Assembly (NCBI GenBank): GCA_965277435.1 | Contig: OZ255821.1 | Span: forward strand, 4,340,001-4,404,000 | DNA length: 64,000 nucleotides | Direction: 5' to 3' | Origin: Bog-105 sp965277435 | GTDB lineage: Bacteria > Acidobacteriota > Terriglobia > Bryobacterales > Bryobacteraceae | In this document: positions 8,878-17,368 of the stretch, piece after piece | How positions within the stretch are numbered: the stretch's first letter is position 1 | Layout of the letters: every line of letters starts with the position of its first letter | Notes under the pieces: model-generated | The model's input: only the letters and a program-made list of their open reading frames with translations | Told to the model about the DNA's origin: nothing | Database searches by the model: none | Position numbers and translations under genes: made by a program

Positions 8878-8899
8878 AAATAAAAGGCTGATTTTATTT
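8878..8899. terminator. AT-rich hairpin between convergent genes
   Basis: AAATAAAA (8878-8885) and TTTTATTT (8892-8899) form an 8-bp stem around GGCTGA. It lies between the ends of the convergent M48 and DUF35 genes and has U-rich arms in both directions, so it may act as a bidirectional terminator. Confidence 0.4.
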
Positions 8900-8986
8900 C
8901 ATCCGCGCGTGACTAACCGGCCCGCGCACCCCTCCTGCCCAACCCGGTAATTCCCGCCGACTTCTTTTATGGACGGTAAAAACTCT

Positions 8987-9214
8987 CTATACAGCCGTCT
9001 TTCCGTAGTAACTCACCCCGTCCCGCTCCTCCAGAAACTCCACGCGATCCCCAATCCGCACCCGCTCGCCTTCGATCCGCACCGTCTGCCGAAGCCCCAA
9101 ATCTAGTTGCACAATCGCAAGCTGGTACGGCGCATCGCTCGCATATTGCGGCGGCGGCACATGCACCACCGTCTCTGTATAAACCACCCCGCCCCGCGAA
9201 TCGATTTCGCTCAT
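8987..9214 (-). CDS. short DUF35-type OB-fold protein, thiolase partner
   Basis: 75 residues from the ATG at 9214, whose A is also the last base of the thiolase stop codon (TAATG), so the two are translationally coupled. The sequence has alternating strands (QLAIVQLDLGLRQTVRIEG, GDRVEFLEERDGVSYYG) typical of the OB-fold half of DUF35 proteins, the small partners of SCP-x-type thiolases. The zinc-ribbon N-terminus found in many relatives is missing. The frame also runs upstream through the thiolase gene, but that extension is only an antiparallel reading and is not protein-like. Probably stabilises the thiolase or delivers acyl-CoA to it; this is inferred from family pairing. Confidence 0.75.
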   Translation of the reverse strand: MSEIDSRGGVVYTETVVHVPPPQYASDAPYQLAIVQLDLGLRQTVRIEGERVRIGDRVEFLEERDGVSYYGKTAV

Positions 9215-10374
9215 TAAGCTGCCTCCAGAATCGTCACCACGCAGGTCGCACCCGAGCCGCCCAGGTTCTGCGCCAGCCCCACATGATGCCGCTCCACCTG
9301 CCGTTCCCCGGCCTCGCCCCGTAATTGCATCACAACATCGCAGATCTGCCCTACGCCCGTTGCCCCGACCGGGTGTCCCTTCGATTTCAGACCCCCGCTG
9401 GTATTGATCGGCAGGCGTCCGCCGATGGCCGTACATCCTTCCGCCGCAAACGGGCCGCCTTCCCCCTTCCCGACGAATCCCAAATCCTCGCTCGCCACAA
9501 TCTCCGCAATTGTGAAGCAGTCATGCAGTTCCGCCAGCTGAATATCCTGCGCCGTCAGCCGCGCCATCGAGTATGCTTTCTGCGCGGCTGCCGCCACTGC
9601 CGGAAACACCGTGATGTCACTCTTCTCGTCCAGCGCTACGTGGTCCGACGTTTGCACCACCGCCAGCACCCGGGCAAATTTAGGATTCAAGTCCCGAGCC
9701 CGCTCCAGCGGCACGATCACTACTGCCGCCGCACCATCGCTAATCAGCGAGCAGTCGTACACCGTCAACGGCTCGGCGATCGGCTTTCCGGCCAGCGCCT
9801 GCTCAAGCGTAATCACTTTCCGCATGTGCGCCAGCGGATTCTTCGCCCCGTTCGCGTGATTCTTGACGGCCACCGCCGCCAGTTGTTCGCGCGTTGTACC
9901 GTACTGCTGCATGTGCCGCCGCGCAATCATCCCGAACAGGGCAGGGAAGGTGGCCCCCGCCCGGCCTTCACCGGACATATCGCCCGCGCCCGCCAGAATT
10001 TCCGTCACCCTGGGCGTAGGCTGCGAAGTCATCTTCTCCACCCCAGCCGCCACCACAAAATCGTAGATCCCCGCGCTCACACTCTGCCACGCATGAAAAA
10101 ATGCAGATCCGCTCGACGCGCAGGCATCTTCCAAGCGGGTGCATGGGATCCCTCCGAAGCCAATCGACGCGCCAATATAGGGAGCCAAATGGTTCTGGCC
10201 TACGAACGACGGTCCTGCAAAATTTCCGAGGTAAAACGCTTCCACCTGGTCGGCCCGCACCTGCGCATCGGCTAGCGCATGACCGATCGCTTCCACCGCC
10301 AGCGTTCGAATATCATGTTCCGGAAATGCGCCGAAAGCCGTTTTTCCTATGCCGATAACAGCCACTGGTCTCAT
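9214..10374 (-). CDS. thiolase-family acyl-CoA acetyltransferase (SCP-x-like)
   Basis: 386 residues from the ATG at 10374 (MRPVAVIGIGKTAFG), the usual thiolase beginning; another ATG at 10395 would add seven residues. The active cysteine is in EDACASSG (C85). The HDCFTIAE motif and the GHPVGATG motif near the C-terminus supply the catalytic histidine/cysteine region of the SCP-x branch rather than the canonical beta-ketothiolase. It should cleave or form 3-oxoacyl-CoA. It is coupled to the DUF35 gene downstream, the normal arrangement for this branch. The physiological substrate (fatty acid, sterol-like or other) cannot be inferred. The ECF sigma gene lies divergently about 100 bases away. 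Confidence 0.85.
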   Translation of the reverse strand: MRPVAVIGIGKTAFGAFPEHDIRTLAVEAIGHALADAQVRADQVEAFYLGNFAGPSFVGQNHLAPYIGASIGFGGIPCTRLEDACASSGSAFFHAWQSVSAGIYDFVVAAGVEKMTSQPTPRVTEILAGAGDMSGEGRAGATFPALFGMIARRHMQQYGTTREQLAAVAVKNHANGAKNPLAHMRKVITLEQALAGKPIAEPLTVYDCSLISDGAAAVVIVPLERARDLNPKFARVLAVVQTSDHVALDEKSDITVFPAVAAAAQKAYSMARLTAQDIQLAELHDCFTIAEIVASEDLGFVGKGEGGPFAAEGCTAIGGRLPINTSGGLKSKGHPVGATGVGQICDVVMQLRGEAGERQVERHHVGLAQNLGGSGATCVVTILEAA

Positions 10375-10479
10375 ATACTCTAAAATAGCTTCCATGACTG
10401 GCGGCCCCTGCACGTTTTCGCTCTCTCTCCGTCTTTCTTGTTTAGGGAAATGCGCCAGTTTTGTCTTCCGGGGGCTGCC

Positions 10480-11028
10480 GTGAGCGATCCGCTGCCTCCT
10501 CTCTCCGAATCTCAGTTGCAGTCGGGCAGCGACGCACAATCCCAGTTCGTTCAGCAAAACCTGCGGCGCATTTTTCTTCTGATTTACCGCATTGTAGGAA
10601 ACGTCGACGACGCCCAGGACCTTACGCAGGAAACATTCATCAAGGCGCTGCAACGCCAGGGACAGTTGAAAGACCTGGAGCGCGCCGCGCACTGGCTGTC
10701 CCGCATTGCCGCGAACACCGCCATCGATTTTCTCAGGCGCAAAAGAAAGCTTTCCTTTACCGATGTCAGCCAGCTTGCCGGCTATCCCACTCCCTGGGCT
10801 AATCCCGAGCAATCCCTTCTGCGTGACGAGCATAAACTGCATCTCGACGGCGGCTTGGCCGTCCTCACCGAGCGCGAACGCATGGCCCTGCTGCTGCGTG
10901 ACGTGGAAGATATTCCGGCCGATCAAGTCGCCGAGCACATGAACTGCTCCATGGCCACCGTCCGCTCGCACATCGCCAACGCCCGCACCAAATTTAAGAA
11001 GTATCTCGAGGAAAGGAAAACACCGTGA
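10480..11028 (+). CDS. ECF-family RNA polymerase sigma factor
   Basis: About 182 residues from the GTG at 10480, preceded by a GGGGG ribosome site. An ATG at 10450 or TTG at 10438 are in frame, but the SD-like sequence before the ATG is too close. Region 2 is visible in YRIVGNVDDAQDLTQETFIKA, and region 4 in LTERERMALLLRDVED followed by the helix-turn-helix VAEHMNCSMATVRSHIANAR. The gene overlaps the anti-sigma gene by four bases, so the three genes 10480-12816 form an operon. ECF factors of this kind usually respond to envelope signals through the partner anti-sigma. Confidence 0.9.
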   Translation: MSDPLPPLSESQLQSGSDAQSQFVQQNLRRIFLLIYRIVGNVDDAQDLTQETFIKALQRQGQLKDLERAAHWLSRIAANTAIDFLRRKRKLSFTDVSQLAGYPTPWANPEQSLLRDEHKLHLDGGLAVLTERERMALLLRDVEDIPADQVAEHMNCSMATVRSHIANARTKFKKYLEERKTP

Positions 11029-11654
11029 GCCTTTCTTCCCAAACCAGCCAGACCCATCCGACCTCTGAATTCCTTGCCTTATACTCGCGCGGGGACCTGC
11101 CTCTCTTTGTCCGTCTTCGCGTGCGCGCTCACGTCACCGAATGTGCGCAGTGCGAACACCAGCTATCGCTCTTTGGCTCGACCGTCGCCGAACTCAAGCG
11201 GGAAGCTTCCACCGAAACACTCACCGCCTTCGAAGCCATCGCCGATTGGCATACTCTCGAACGCGAAATGCTCGGCAACATCGTGGTCGGCGTCGCGGCT
11301 GCTCGCTGTATCGAGAAAGTCGGCCGGAAGCGCAACTGGTTTCCGCGTCTCGCTGTCGGCACGTGCCTCGCTGCTCTGTTCGCGGCTGGCTGGATCACGC
11401 ACATCCCTCGCGAGGAAACCGCGCATCTGACTTCCTCCGTTCTGCGTTTTGCCGGCTTTAGAACGCCGGCCCTTCTCGCAAATGTTGTGGAAACGACGTC
11501 CAACGGCATTGCCGTTCGCTCTCAGGGCGTCACCCTGACCATCCTTCATCCCTCCACGGCTGTTGTCTCGCTCTCTGGTAATTCTTCTGTCGAAGCCCGC
11601 TACGTGGACGAAGACACCGGCCAGCTCACCATTAACAACGTCTATGGACAGTAA
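11025..11654 (+). CDS. membrane anti-sigma factor with zinc-finger-type HxxxCxxC motif
   Basis: 209 residues starting at a GTG that overlaps the sigma stop codon (GTGA). Residues 36-43 read HVTECAQC, the H-x3-C-x2-C signature of ZAS/zf-HC2 anti-sigma domains. Residues about 107-126 form a single membrane span. The ~80 residues beyond it would lie outside the cytoplasm and probably sense the signal or contact the next gene's product. Expected to hold the sigma factor inactive at the membrane. The C-terminus overlaps the following gene by 11 bases, so the sensor domain and the downstream secreted protein are translated together. Confidence 0.85.
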   Translation: MSLSSQTSQTHPTSEFLALYSRGDLPLFVRLRVRAHVTECAQCEHQLSLFGSTVAELKREASTETLTAFEAIADWHTLEREMLGNIVVGVAAARCIEKVGRKRNWFPRLAVGTCLAALFAAGWITHIPREETAHLTSSVLRFAGFRTPALLANVVETTSNGIAVRSQGVTLTILHPSTAVVSLSGNSSVEARYVDEDTGQLTINNVYGQ

Positions 11655-12816
11655 TCGCGCCCACTGCCCTGGGCGCTTCCTGAGATTGGCGATCGGTCTG
11701 GCCTGCCTGGTTCCGGCGACGATCTATGCGGCTGATGGCAACGGACGCTGGCTCGATGTCCAATTTCCGCGCGACTCGCCGGTGCTGCCCGTCAGCATCA
11801 GTTTGCAGGAGCCGAATCCTACTACTGCCACCATTCGCGGCGCTTCCATTGTGGTCGATCTGCACGCTTCTTTGCTCCTGCGCAACACCGGCCTCAAGCC
11901 GATTTCCGGACTAACGCTGATGGTTGAAACGCCTAACCTGACGCTTTCCGGTAAAGGATCTGTCACGGTGCCGAGCCTTCACGCCCTGCCCGGACAGGTC
12001 TTTCCAGTTCGCATTGATATGCAGCTGACCCGGCCGCTCAATGTAGGCCGCGCCCAAGGCGCCATGATGCAGGTCTCGCTCGATTGCGCCCTCTATTCGG
12101 ATTTGTCGGCTTATGGACCGGACAAGCTCCGATCGCGCCACATGCTGGTTGTCTATGAACTGGAAGCACGCCGCGACCGGCAGTATTTGGCCGCCCTGCT
12201 GCAATCCGGCCAACTGGCCGAACTGCGCGAAGAGCTGAATTTTGGACTCAAGGAATTGGATCCCGCTCAACTCGGCTTCGAATTACTGCACAGCCCGGGG
12301 CCGTCGGTCAGCCAATCTCAGCCGGTCGCGGTCGGGGCAGTTGAGTTCCCGAGCTCTCCGATCCAATCGCTCGGCGGGAACGCGCAGGTCGCGGGTAACG
12401 AAATCCGTACCTCCCTGCTTGGCGTGCGCAACACTTCAAAGAAAATGGTCCGAGATTTTGAAGTCGGCTGGATCGTCCGCGACGATCGCGGTCACGATTT
12501 TGTAGCCGGATCGGTTCCCTCCGCCCGGCAACTCGCGCCCGTTGAAACCGCCAACATGGAGCAGCCCGGCACACTGCGCTTCTCGCATTCCGGCGGACAG
12601 CCGATGACCGTGGGCGCTCTCATGACTTTCGTCAATGACGTCGAATTTTCCGATGGTAAACTCTGGATTCCGAGCCGCATCGACATCTCTAAAGCCACCC
12701 GCGATCCCATCTTGCGCCGGGCTCTAGCCGCTTCTCCCGAGCAGCAACGCCTGGCCGATGTCTACCGTCGCAAAGGCATGAGCGGCCTGGAAGACGAGTT
12801 AAAGCGGATCAACTAA
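11644..12816 (+). CDS. secreted protein of unknown function in the ECF sigma operon
   Basis: 390 residues from the ATG at 11644. An upstream start at 11563 would read through the anti-sigma gene in another frame and destroy the clear signal peptide (about residues 1-30, ending IYAADG). The mature part is rich in beta strands, with two similar halves of the type LLRNTGLKPISGLTLMVETP and LLGVRNTSKKMVRDFEVGW, each resembling a strand-rich 'residual contact' domain. A helix-rich C-terminus ends the protein. I do not recognise a family. Translational coupling to the anti-sigma gene suggests a periplasmic partner in signal sensing, or simply co-regulation. Confidence 0.75.
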   Translation: MDSNRAHCPGRFLRLAIGLACLVPATIYAADGNGRWLDVQFPRDSPVLPVSISLQEPNPTTATIRGASIVVDLHASLLLRNTGLKPISGLTLMVETPNLTLSGKGSVTVPSLHALPGQVFPVRIDMQLTRPLNVGRAQGAMMQVSLDCALYSDLSAYGPDKLRSRHMLVVYELEARRDRQYLAALLQSGQLAELREELNFGLKELDPAQLGFELLHSPGPSVSQSQPVAVGAVEFPSSPIQSLGGNAQVAGNEIRTSLLGVRNTSKKMVRDFEVGWIVRDDRGHDFVAGSVPSARQLAPVETANMEQPGTLRFSHSGGQPMTVGALMTFVNDVEFSDGKLWIPSRIDISKATRDPILRRALAASPEQQRLADVYRRKGMSGLEDELKRIN

Positions 12817-12838
12817 CGGATTGATACACTAAGAACTT

Positions 12839-12915
12839 CGGGGCGTGGCTCAGCCTGGTAGAGCGCCTGGTTCGGGACCAGGAGGCCGGAGGTTCGAATC
12901 CTCTCGCCCCGACCA
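12839..12915 (+). tRNA. tRNA-Pro (anticodon CGG)
   Basis: A 77-base cloverleaf with encoded CCA. The acceptor arms are CGGGGCG (12839-12845) and CGCCCCG (12905-12911), followed by ACCA. The anticodon arm is CCTGG-TTCGGGA-CCAGG, giving anticodon CGG, and the T loop reads GGTTCGAATCC. It closely matches known bacterial proline tRNAs for CCG codons. Confidence 0.95.
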
Positions 12916-12942
12916 CTCCTTTCATGCCATCGTTTATGACCG

Positions 12943-14442
12943 TTAAGTTCTTCGTAGAACATTGAGCCGGCAACTGAAGTTGGTGGAAAACGGCAGCAGC
13001 CTCTCGGTGCTCGATTCACTATCGCGGACTAACTGTCCAATAGTGGTCCAGTGGCCGCCGAGAGTTCGGAGTACTGTGGCTTCGTTGGCCGGAGCCACCA
13101 GAATCACTGTGATGGCCTCCTTTTCGGCGGCATTGATTACTTTCAGGTAGCCGGGTCCGTAAACGCGGGCGGCGCGCGGCCTGGCGGCAAAGTAGGCGGC
13201 CGGTTCACAGAACACTACATCCTCTGTACCCACGTTCGCCGTCACAAAGTTGGCCACTATGGCGTAGTTCCTCACCCGCCAATCGGTCACAATCCCGAGG
13301 AGAGCCTTGGGCAGTCCAAAAGCGATGGCGGCAGTAAAGCAGAGTACCGCGAAGATTTTCCAACTACGGGACGCGAAAATCTTCGCGTCCCAGACTCGGC
13401 AGACGCAAACCACGGCTGGAACGTAGACCATCCAGGCGGAACTGAACACAAAGTACCGGGCCAGAAAGAAGAAGACTGGTATCACGGTAACGATCAGCAG
13501 TCCCGCCAGGATAGCCCGCCGAGGCTCGGCCTGTGGCCCGCGGCCCACGATCGCTACACTGACCAGAAGGAATAACAGCAGTGCGAGCAGACTGGCATCG
13601 TATTGGAAGTAATGGGAAAAGTGATGAAGCTTTTCGCTGATGGGCAGACCGACCTGTTGTTGGAGATTGATCCGGAAGGCGTTTAAGGTTCCGCTGTGGG
13701 TCGCGTAGAGCAGAAGCAGAGCCGCACCACCCACTACATTTCCGAGAAATAGGAAACGGAGACGCCAGAGTAATCCGAATCGCAGTGAATACACATAGCT
13801 CAGGATCAAGACCAGAGCGACTTCATACTGCGGGAGTTGTAGATTCGTCAGGAACATCGCGACGCCAACGACAAACAGGCAGGCATCGCGCAGCAGCGGC
13901 CTGTTGAAGCCGTAGGCCAAGAGAGCGAGCGAGCACTCCAGCAAACACAATCCCTCATAACGGATGTTGGCGTAACACATGTAGCCGCCATATCCGGTCA
14001 GCACCAGCACCAGCATCAGCAAGCGCGTGTTCGGATGGGAAAGAAACTGGGCGCGGCGCACCGCCACCCACAGGATAAATACGGCCAGCGCCATCGTCCC
14101 GGCAGTCACCGATCGGGCGACCGTTTGCGAAAAACCAAAGGTCAAAAAAGAGACGTATAAGAGCGTCGAATAGCCCGGAACATTGCCGCACCAGAAGGTG
14201 CGGTCGGTCTCGTTTGAATGCTGTCTTGAAACAAATCCGATGTGGTAATAGGCATTTGCGGCCGGCTCGACGAACTGCACCTCGTCGCCCCAGGGGATGT
14301 ATCTACCTTGGATACCCATAAAAAGAGCCAGGAAGAGAGCCAGCACCACGCCCACCCTGAGAAACTCATTCCTATCAAAGAAACTGCTGACGGAAGAGTG
14401 TTCCGCGGGGTGAGAAGAGCGGAGGAAAGCGTCTTGCGGCAT
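12943..14442 (-). CDS. GT-C-like polytopic membrane glycosyltransferase, paralogue A
   Basis: 499 residues from the ATG at 14442. This start matches the N-terminus of the paralogue at 22550-24052; the frame continues upstream to 14523 without support. About ten membrane segments follow a short cytoplasmic N-terminus. Just after the first segment comes RYIPWGDEVQFVEPAAN, with D53 and E54 in the first external loop, where GT-C enzymes (PMT/ArnT type) hold their catalytic acid. The C-terminal ~100 residues form a small soluble domain. Such enzymes transfer sugars from polyprenyl-phosphate carriers outside the membrane. Identity with paralogue B is clear along the whole length and visible at DNA level. 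It stands convergent to tRNA-Pro, isolated from the main EPS operon. Confidence 0.8.
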   Translation of the reverse strand: MPQDAFLRSSHPAEHSSVSSFFDRNEFLRVGVVLALFLALFMGIQGRYIPWGDEVQFVEPAANAYYHIGFVSRQHSNETDRTFWCGNVPGYSTLLYVSFLTFGFSQTVARSVTAGTMALAVFILWVAVRRAQFLSHPNTRLLMLVLVLTGYGGYMCYANIRYEGLCLLECSLALLAYGFNRPLLRDACLFVVGVAMFLTNLQLPQYEVALVLILSYVYSLRFGLLWRLRFLFLGNVVGGAALLLLYATHSGTLNAFRINLQQQVGLPISEKLHHFSHYFQYDASLLALLLFLLVSVAIVGRGPQAEPRRAILAGLLIVTVIPVFFFLARYFVFSSAWMVYVPAVVCVCRVWDAKIFASRSWKIFAVLCFTAAIAFGLPKALLGIVTDWRVRNYAIVANFVTANVGTEDVVFCEPAAYFAARPRAARVYGPGYLKVINAAEKEAITVILVAPANEATVLRTLGGHWTTIGQLVRDSESSTERLLPFSTNFSCRLNVLRRT

Positions 14443-15007
14443 TGTGGTCAACACTCTGGTATTCGATTGCCAAGTTGCAACTTCTAAATTGTAAGCTCTC
14501 GACTCGCCCTGCAAGAGAGTCAACTAGGCAGTGAACGTTACTCAAACGGGGAGACCCTTCCATCTTCCCCGATTCTGAATACCGCACTGGCCGGATTCGT
14601 CAGGGCTCGTAGGCCTTGCAGTGTGGAGTTTCCTCGATTTGGACCAGCAACTGGATTTAGATCACTGTTCCGCTATAAGCAAATGTACATAGATGTATAA
14701 ATAAAAACGGCTCCACGCGACAATCCTTTATATACACTGTTGCAATTATAGAAAAACGGTCGTACACTGAAACCTGCTGGGCTAGCTAGTTGCACCGGTT
14801 GGTCGCCAGGCAGCAACGAGACAGGGCGTGCTTGACCTCGCTTGCTGAGTCCTGCCGGCACAAGTGCGTTCAAAAGTTTCAAGTGGCTCGTTGAGTTGCG
14901 AGGGTTTGGACGGCGCCTCTTGTGTTGCTGAAAGAAAACGTATTTACACGTTTTCACGATTCGTGAAGTACACGACTAAAATTCCCTTTTGTTGAAGGTT
15001 TTACTAC
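14443..15007. other. intergenic region with hairpins before the first beta-helix gene
   Basis: A 565-base divergent gap with no convincing gene. About 50 bases before the start at 15008, GAAAACGT (14934-14941) pairs with ACGTTTTC (14948-14955), and directly next to it TCACGA (14954-14959) pairs with TCGTGA (14961-14966). Two adjacent small palindromes look like operator or leader structures. No clear -35/-10 pair was found. Confidence 0.5.
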
Positions 15008-16999
15008 ATGTCGACTCTTTTCCACCACTCCGCCCAGCTGCTTTCTCCCCTGCGGCGGCTCATGACTTCTAGAGTGTTTAAGGCCACACTGCCGCTTGGT
15101 GCTCTCCTCTCGGTCAGTTTGTTTGCTGCCCCTGATTACTATGTTTCCGGTCAGCAGGGTAATGACTCGTGGTCGGGCACCTTGCCTTCGCCTAACTCGG
15201 CCCAGACCGATGGCCCGTTTCGTACGGTTGCCAGAGCGCAAGCTGGGATGCAATCCTCATCCATCAAAACTGCGCATCTTCGCGCAGGCTCGTACTCAAT
15301 CGCCTCGACCTTACAGTTGTACGCCGCGGACAGTGGCGAGACCTGGGTTGCTTATCCCGGGGAAAGCCCGATCCTGGATGGTGGCGGGGCAGGCCGTGTC
15401 ATTTTGAACAATATTAACAACGTCACGTTACAGGGACTTACCCTGCAGAATATGGGAGCAGGCGGCCTTTACCTCAACGGCGGGAATGTCATCTCTCTCC
15501 GGCAGAACAATTTTTACAATTGCAATGGAGACTGTATCTTCGGAAACTCCGTTACTAACTCGATCATCGACAGTAACACCATTAACGGCCAAAGTCCTGG
15601 AAACCAATTCGGCATAGGAAACGCCTACCAGGCCATTCAGCTCACATACGGTAGCAGCAACAACCAAGTTACCCATAATCTAATCGAGAATTGTCAGGGC
15701 GGCGGTATTGGTTTCGACTCGGGACCGACCGATCCCCCGAACAGTAACAACATCGTGGATCGCAATATCCTGCAGAATGTCGACAGCAACGTAGTGGATA
15801 TGGGGGCAATCTACATGTACGATCCAGCCCACTCGGCCGTAGGCAACCAGATCACGAATAACATCGTCAACGGCAATCTTGGCTCAGGTGCTTTGACGAA
15901 GGCATTCTATCTCGATGAAGGAACGAGTAACGTGCTGGTCAGCGGAAACATCTGCCGTGATTGCGGGACCTTCGCGTGGCAAATTCACGTGGGCGACCAC
16001 AATACGATTGTGAATAACATCTTCTATCTTTCACCTGGAGCACAGGTCGGCCTCTATCAAACAAATGTTTTAGGGGCGGACTGGGGCATGACTGGGAATG
16101 TCTTCGAGAGAAATATCATCTACTTCTCAGGCTCAGTACCACCCAGTCTCTACCAGGTGAATGTCGTTCCACATGATGCACTCCCGGCAGACCAGAACAA
16201 TCTGTATTACTCCGCCACCAACGCTTACATACCGAACGGTCAGTTTATGGTTGATGCGAGTCCGGTTTATGCGAATCCGGAGTTCGCTCAACCGTCGACT
16301 GGGAATTTCTCCCTGCCGGCCTCTTCCCCTGCCTACTCCGCAATCGGGTTTCAACCGCTGGCGAGTGACCAGGGACCAGTGAACGGCGCACCGGCGAGCG
16401 GCGTACCCGCGGGTGGCGCACCAGCGGGTGGCGCACCAGCGGGCGGTGGATCGGTTAGCGGCGGCACCGGCGGATCATTGACGGGCACTGCCAATAGTTC
16501 GAACACCCCGGTGGATCTGACGGCGGAAGGTCCCACCGACTGGGCGCATTGGGGCACCACGTCGTTAACCCGAAAGAACGGCGTTACTCCGCAGATCAGC
16601 GCCTGGTCGATTGTAGGATCCGGTCCCGCGATGTACTATAACAACGACCCCAGAGCAGTAACCTTTTTCGATGGCACCGCTCCCACCACGGGAGAGGTGA
16701 ACGACGGTATCTTCGTAAACGGGCAAAATGGCTTCTCGTTTACCGCTCCGGCCGGCACGAGCGCGCACACCCTGGCGGTTCACGTCGGAGGCTATCTGAG
16801 TGGCGGGACACTGACGGCTCATCTATCGGATGGATCCGCCGCGGACTTCGTCGACAGCACCGCCGTTGTCAACGGCCCGTACGATCGCAATTACACGCTG
16901 ACTTACCAAGCAGCTTCGGCGGGACAGACGCTGATGGTTACCTGGGTGCTGAATTCCGGAACTGGTAACGTTACTCTGGATGGCGCCGCGCTGCAATAA
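15008..16999 (+). CDS. secreted right-handed beta-helix protein with C-terminal DWxHWG module, copy 1
   Basis: 663 residues. A signal sequence with a long N-region ends near residue 41. YYVSGQQGNDSWSG (44-57) is the usual opening of pectate-lyase-like/NosD-type beta-helices. The next ~380 residues have the asparagine-rich repeating strands of that fold (e.g. NNQVTHNLIENCQGGGIGF). A proline/glycine/alanine linker of repeated 15-base DNA units (about 16390-16450) follows. The last ~174 residues form a distinct strand-rich module (LTAEGPTDWAHWG ... AHLSDGSAADFVD ... NVTLDGAAL), also found in copy 2 and four times in the giant protein at 37042-42426. No lyase catalytic residues could be assigned. 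Probably a polysaccharide-binding or -modifying surface protein. Confidence 0.85.
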   Translation: MSTLFHHSAQLLSPLRRLMTSRVFKATLPLGALLSVSLFAAPDYYVSGQQGNDSWSGTLPSPNSAQTDGPFRTVARAQAGMQSSSIKTAHLRAGSYSIASTLQLYAADSGETWVAYPGESPILDGGGAGRVILNNINNVTLQGLTLQNMGAGGLYLNGGNVISLRQNNFYNCNGDCIFGNSVTNSIIDSNTINGQSPGNQFGIGNAYQAIQLTYGSSNNQVTHNLIENCQGGGIGFDSGPTDPPNSNNIVDRNILQNVDSNVVDMGAIYMYDPAHSAVGNQITNNIVNGNLGSGALTKAFYLDEGTSNVLVSGNICRDCGTFAWQIHVGDHNTIVNNIFYLSPGAQVGLYQTNVLGADWGMTGNVFERNIIYFSGSVPPSLYQVNVVPHDALPADQNNLYYSATNAYIPNGQFMVDASPVYANPEFAQPSTGNFSLPASSPAYSAIGFQPLASDQGPVNGAPASGVPAGGAPAGGAPAGGGSVSGGTGGSLTGTANSSNTPVDLTAEGPTDWAHWGTTSLTRKNGVTPQISAWSIVGSGPAMYYNNDPRAVTFFDGTAPTTGEVNDGIFVNGQNGFSFTAPAGTSAHTLAVHVGGYLSGGTLTAHLSDGSAADFVDSTAVVNGPYDRNYTLTYQAASAGQTLMVTWVLNSGTGNVTLDGAALQ

Positions 17000-17368
17000 C
17001 CACAAACACTGCTATTAGCAACCGAAGCTTCCTTTCCGCCTTTGTTGGGATGCTTCGGCAGAACGGAGGCGTTAAGGCTAGCGGCAGTCGCCCAAGAGAT
17101 GCTTGGATACCGCCTTTTCTGCTGACCCGGGTTGAGGCGCTGAGAGGCGCAGTTGGGCTAGAATTTTCCGATTGGGGTCACAGCCAGTCGAGCGGCCGGA
17201 ACACACACAAAACCAGATTGCGAAAATCGAACTTTTCGGCGAGTGGTGAGAACGTCTGGAAGGTCATTTTGTTGTAGGGGTCCAAATTCACAGGAGGTTC
17301 CGCAGGCTCTCTCATAAGAACATTCCTACCCAGAATCCCGGTATTATCTACCGACTTCTGTGTATCGA
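17000..17368. other. intergenic region between beta-helix copies 1 and 2
   Basis: 369 bases with no supported gene. CCGAAGC (17022-17028) and GCTTCGG (17052-17058) could form a weak hairpin after copy 1. Otherwise nothing recognisable is seen. Confidence 0.4.

Noticed and set aside
9325..10275. Plus-strand open frame of 316 codons opposite the thiolase
   Set aside because: Antisense shadow of a well-conserved thiolase gene; the composition is Arg/His-rich without motifs.
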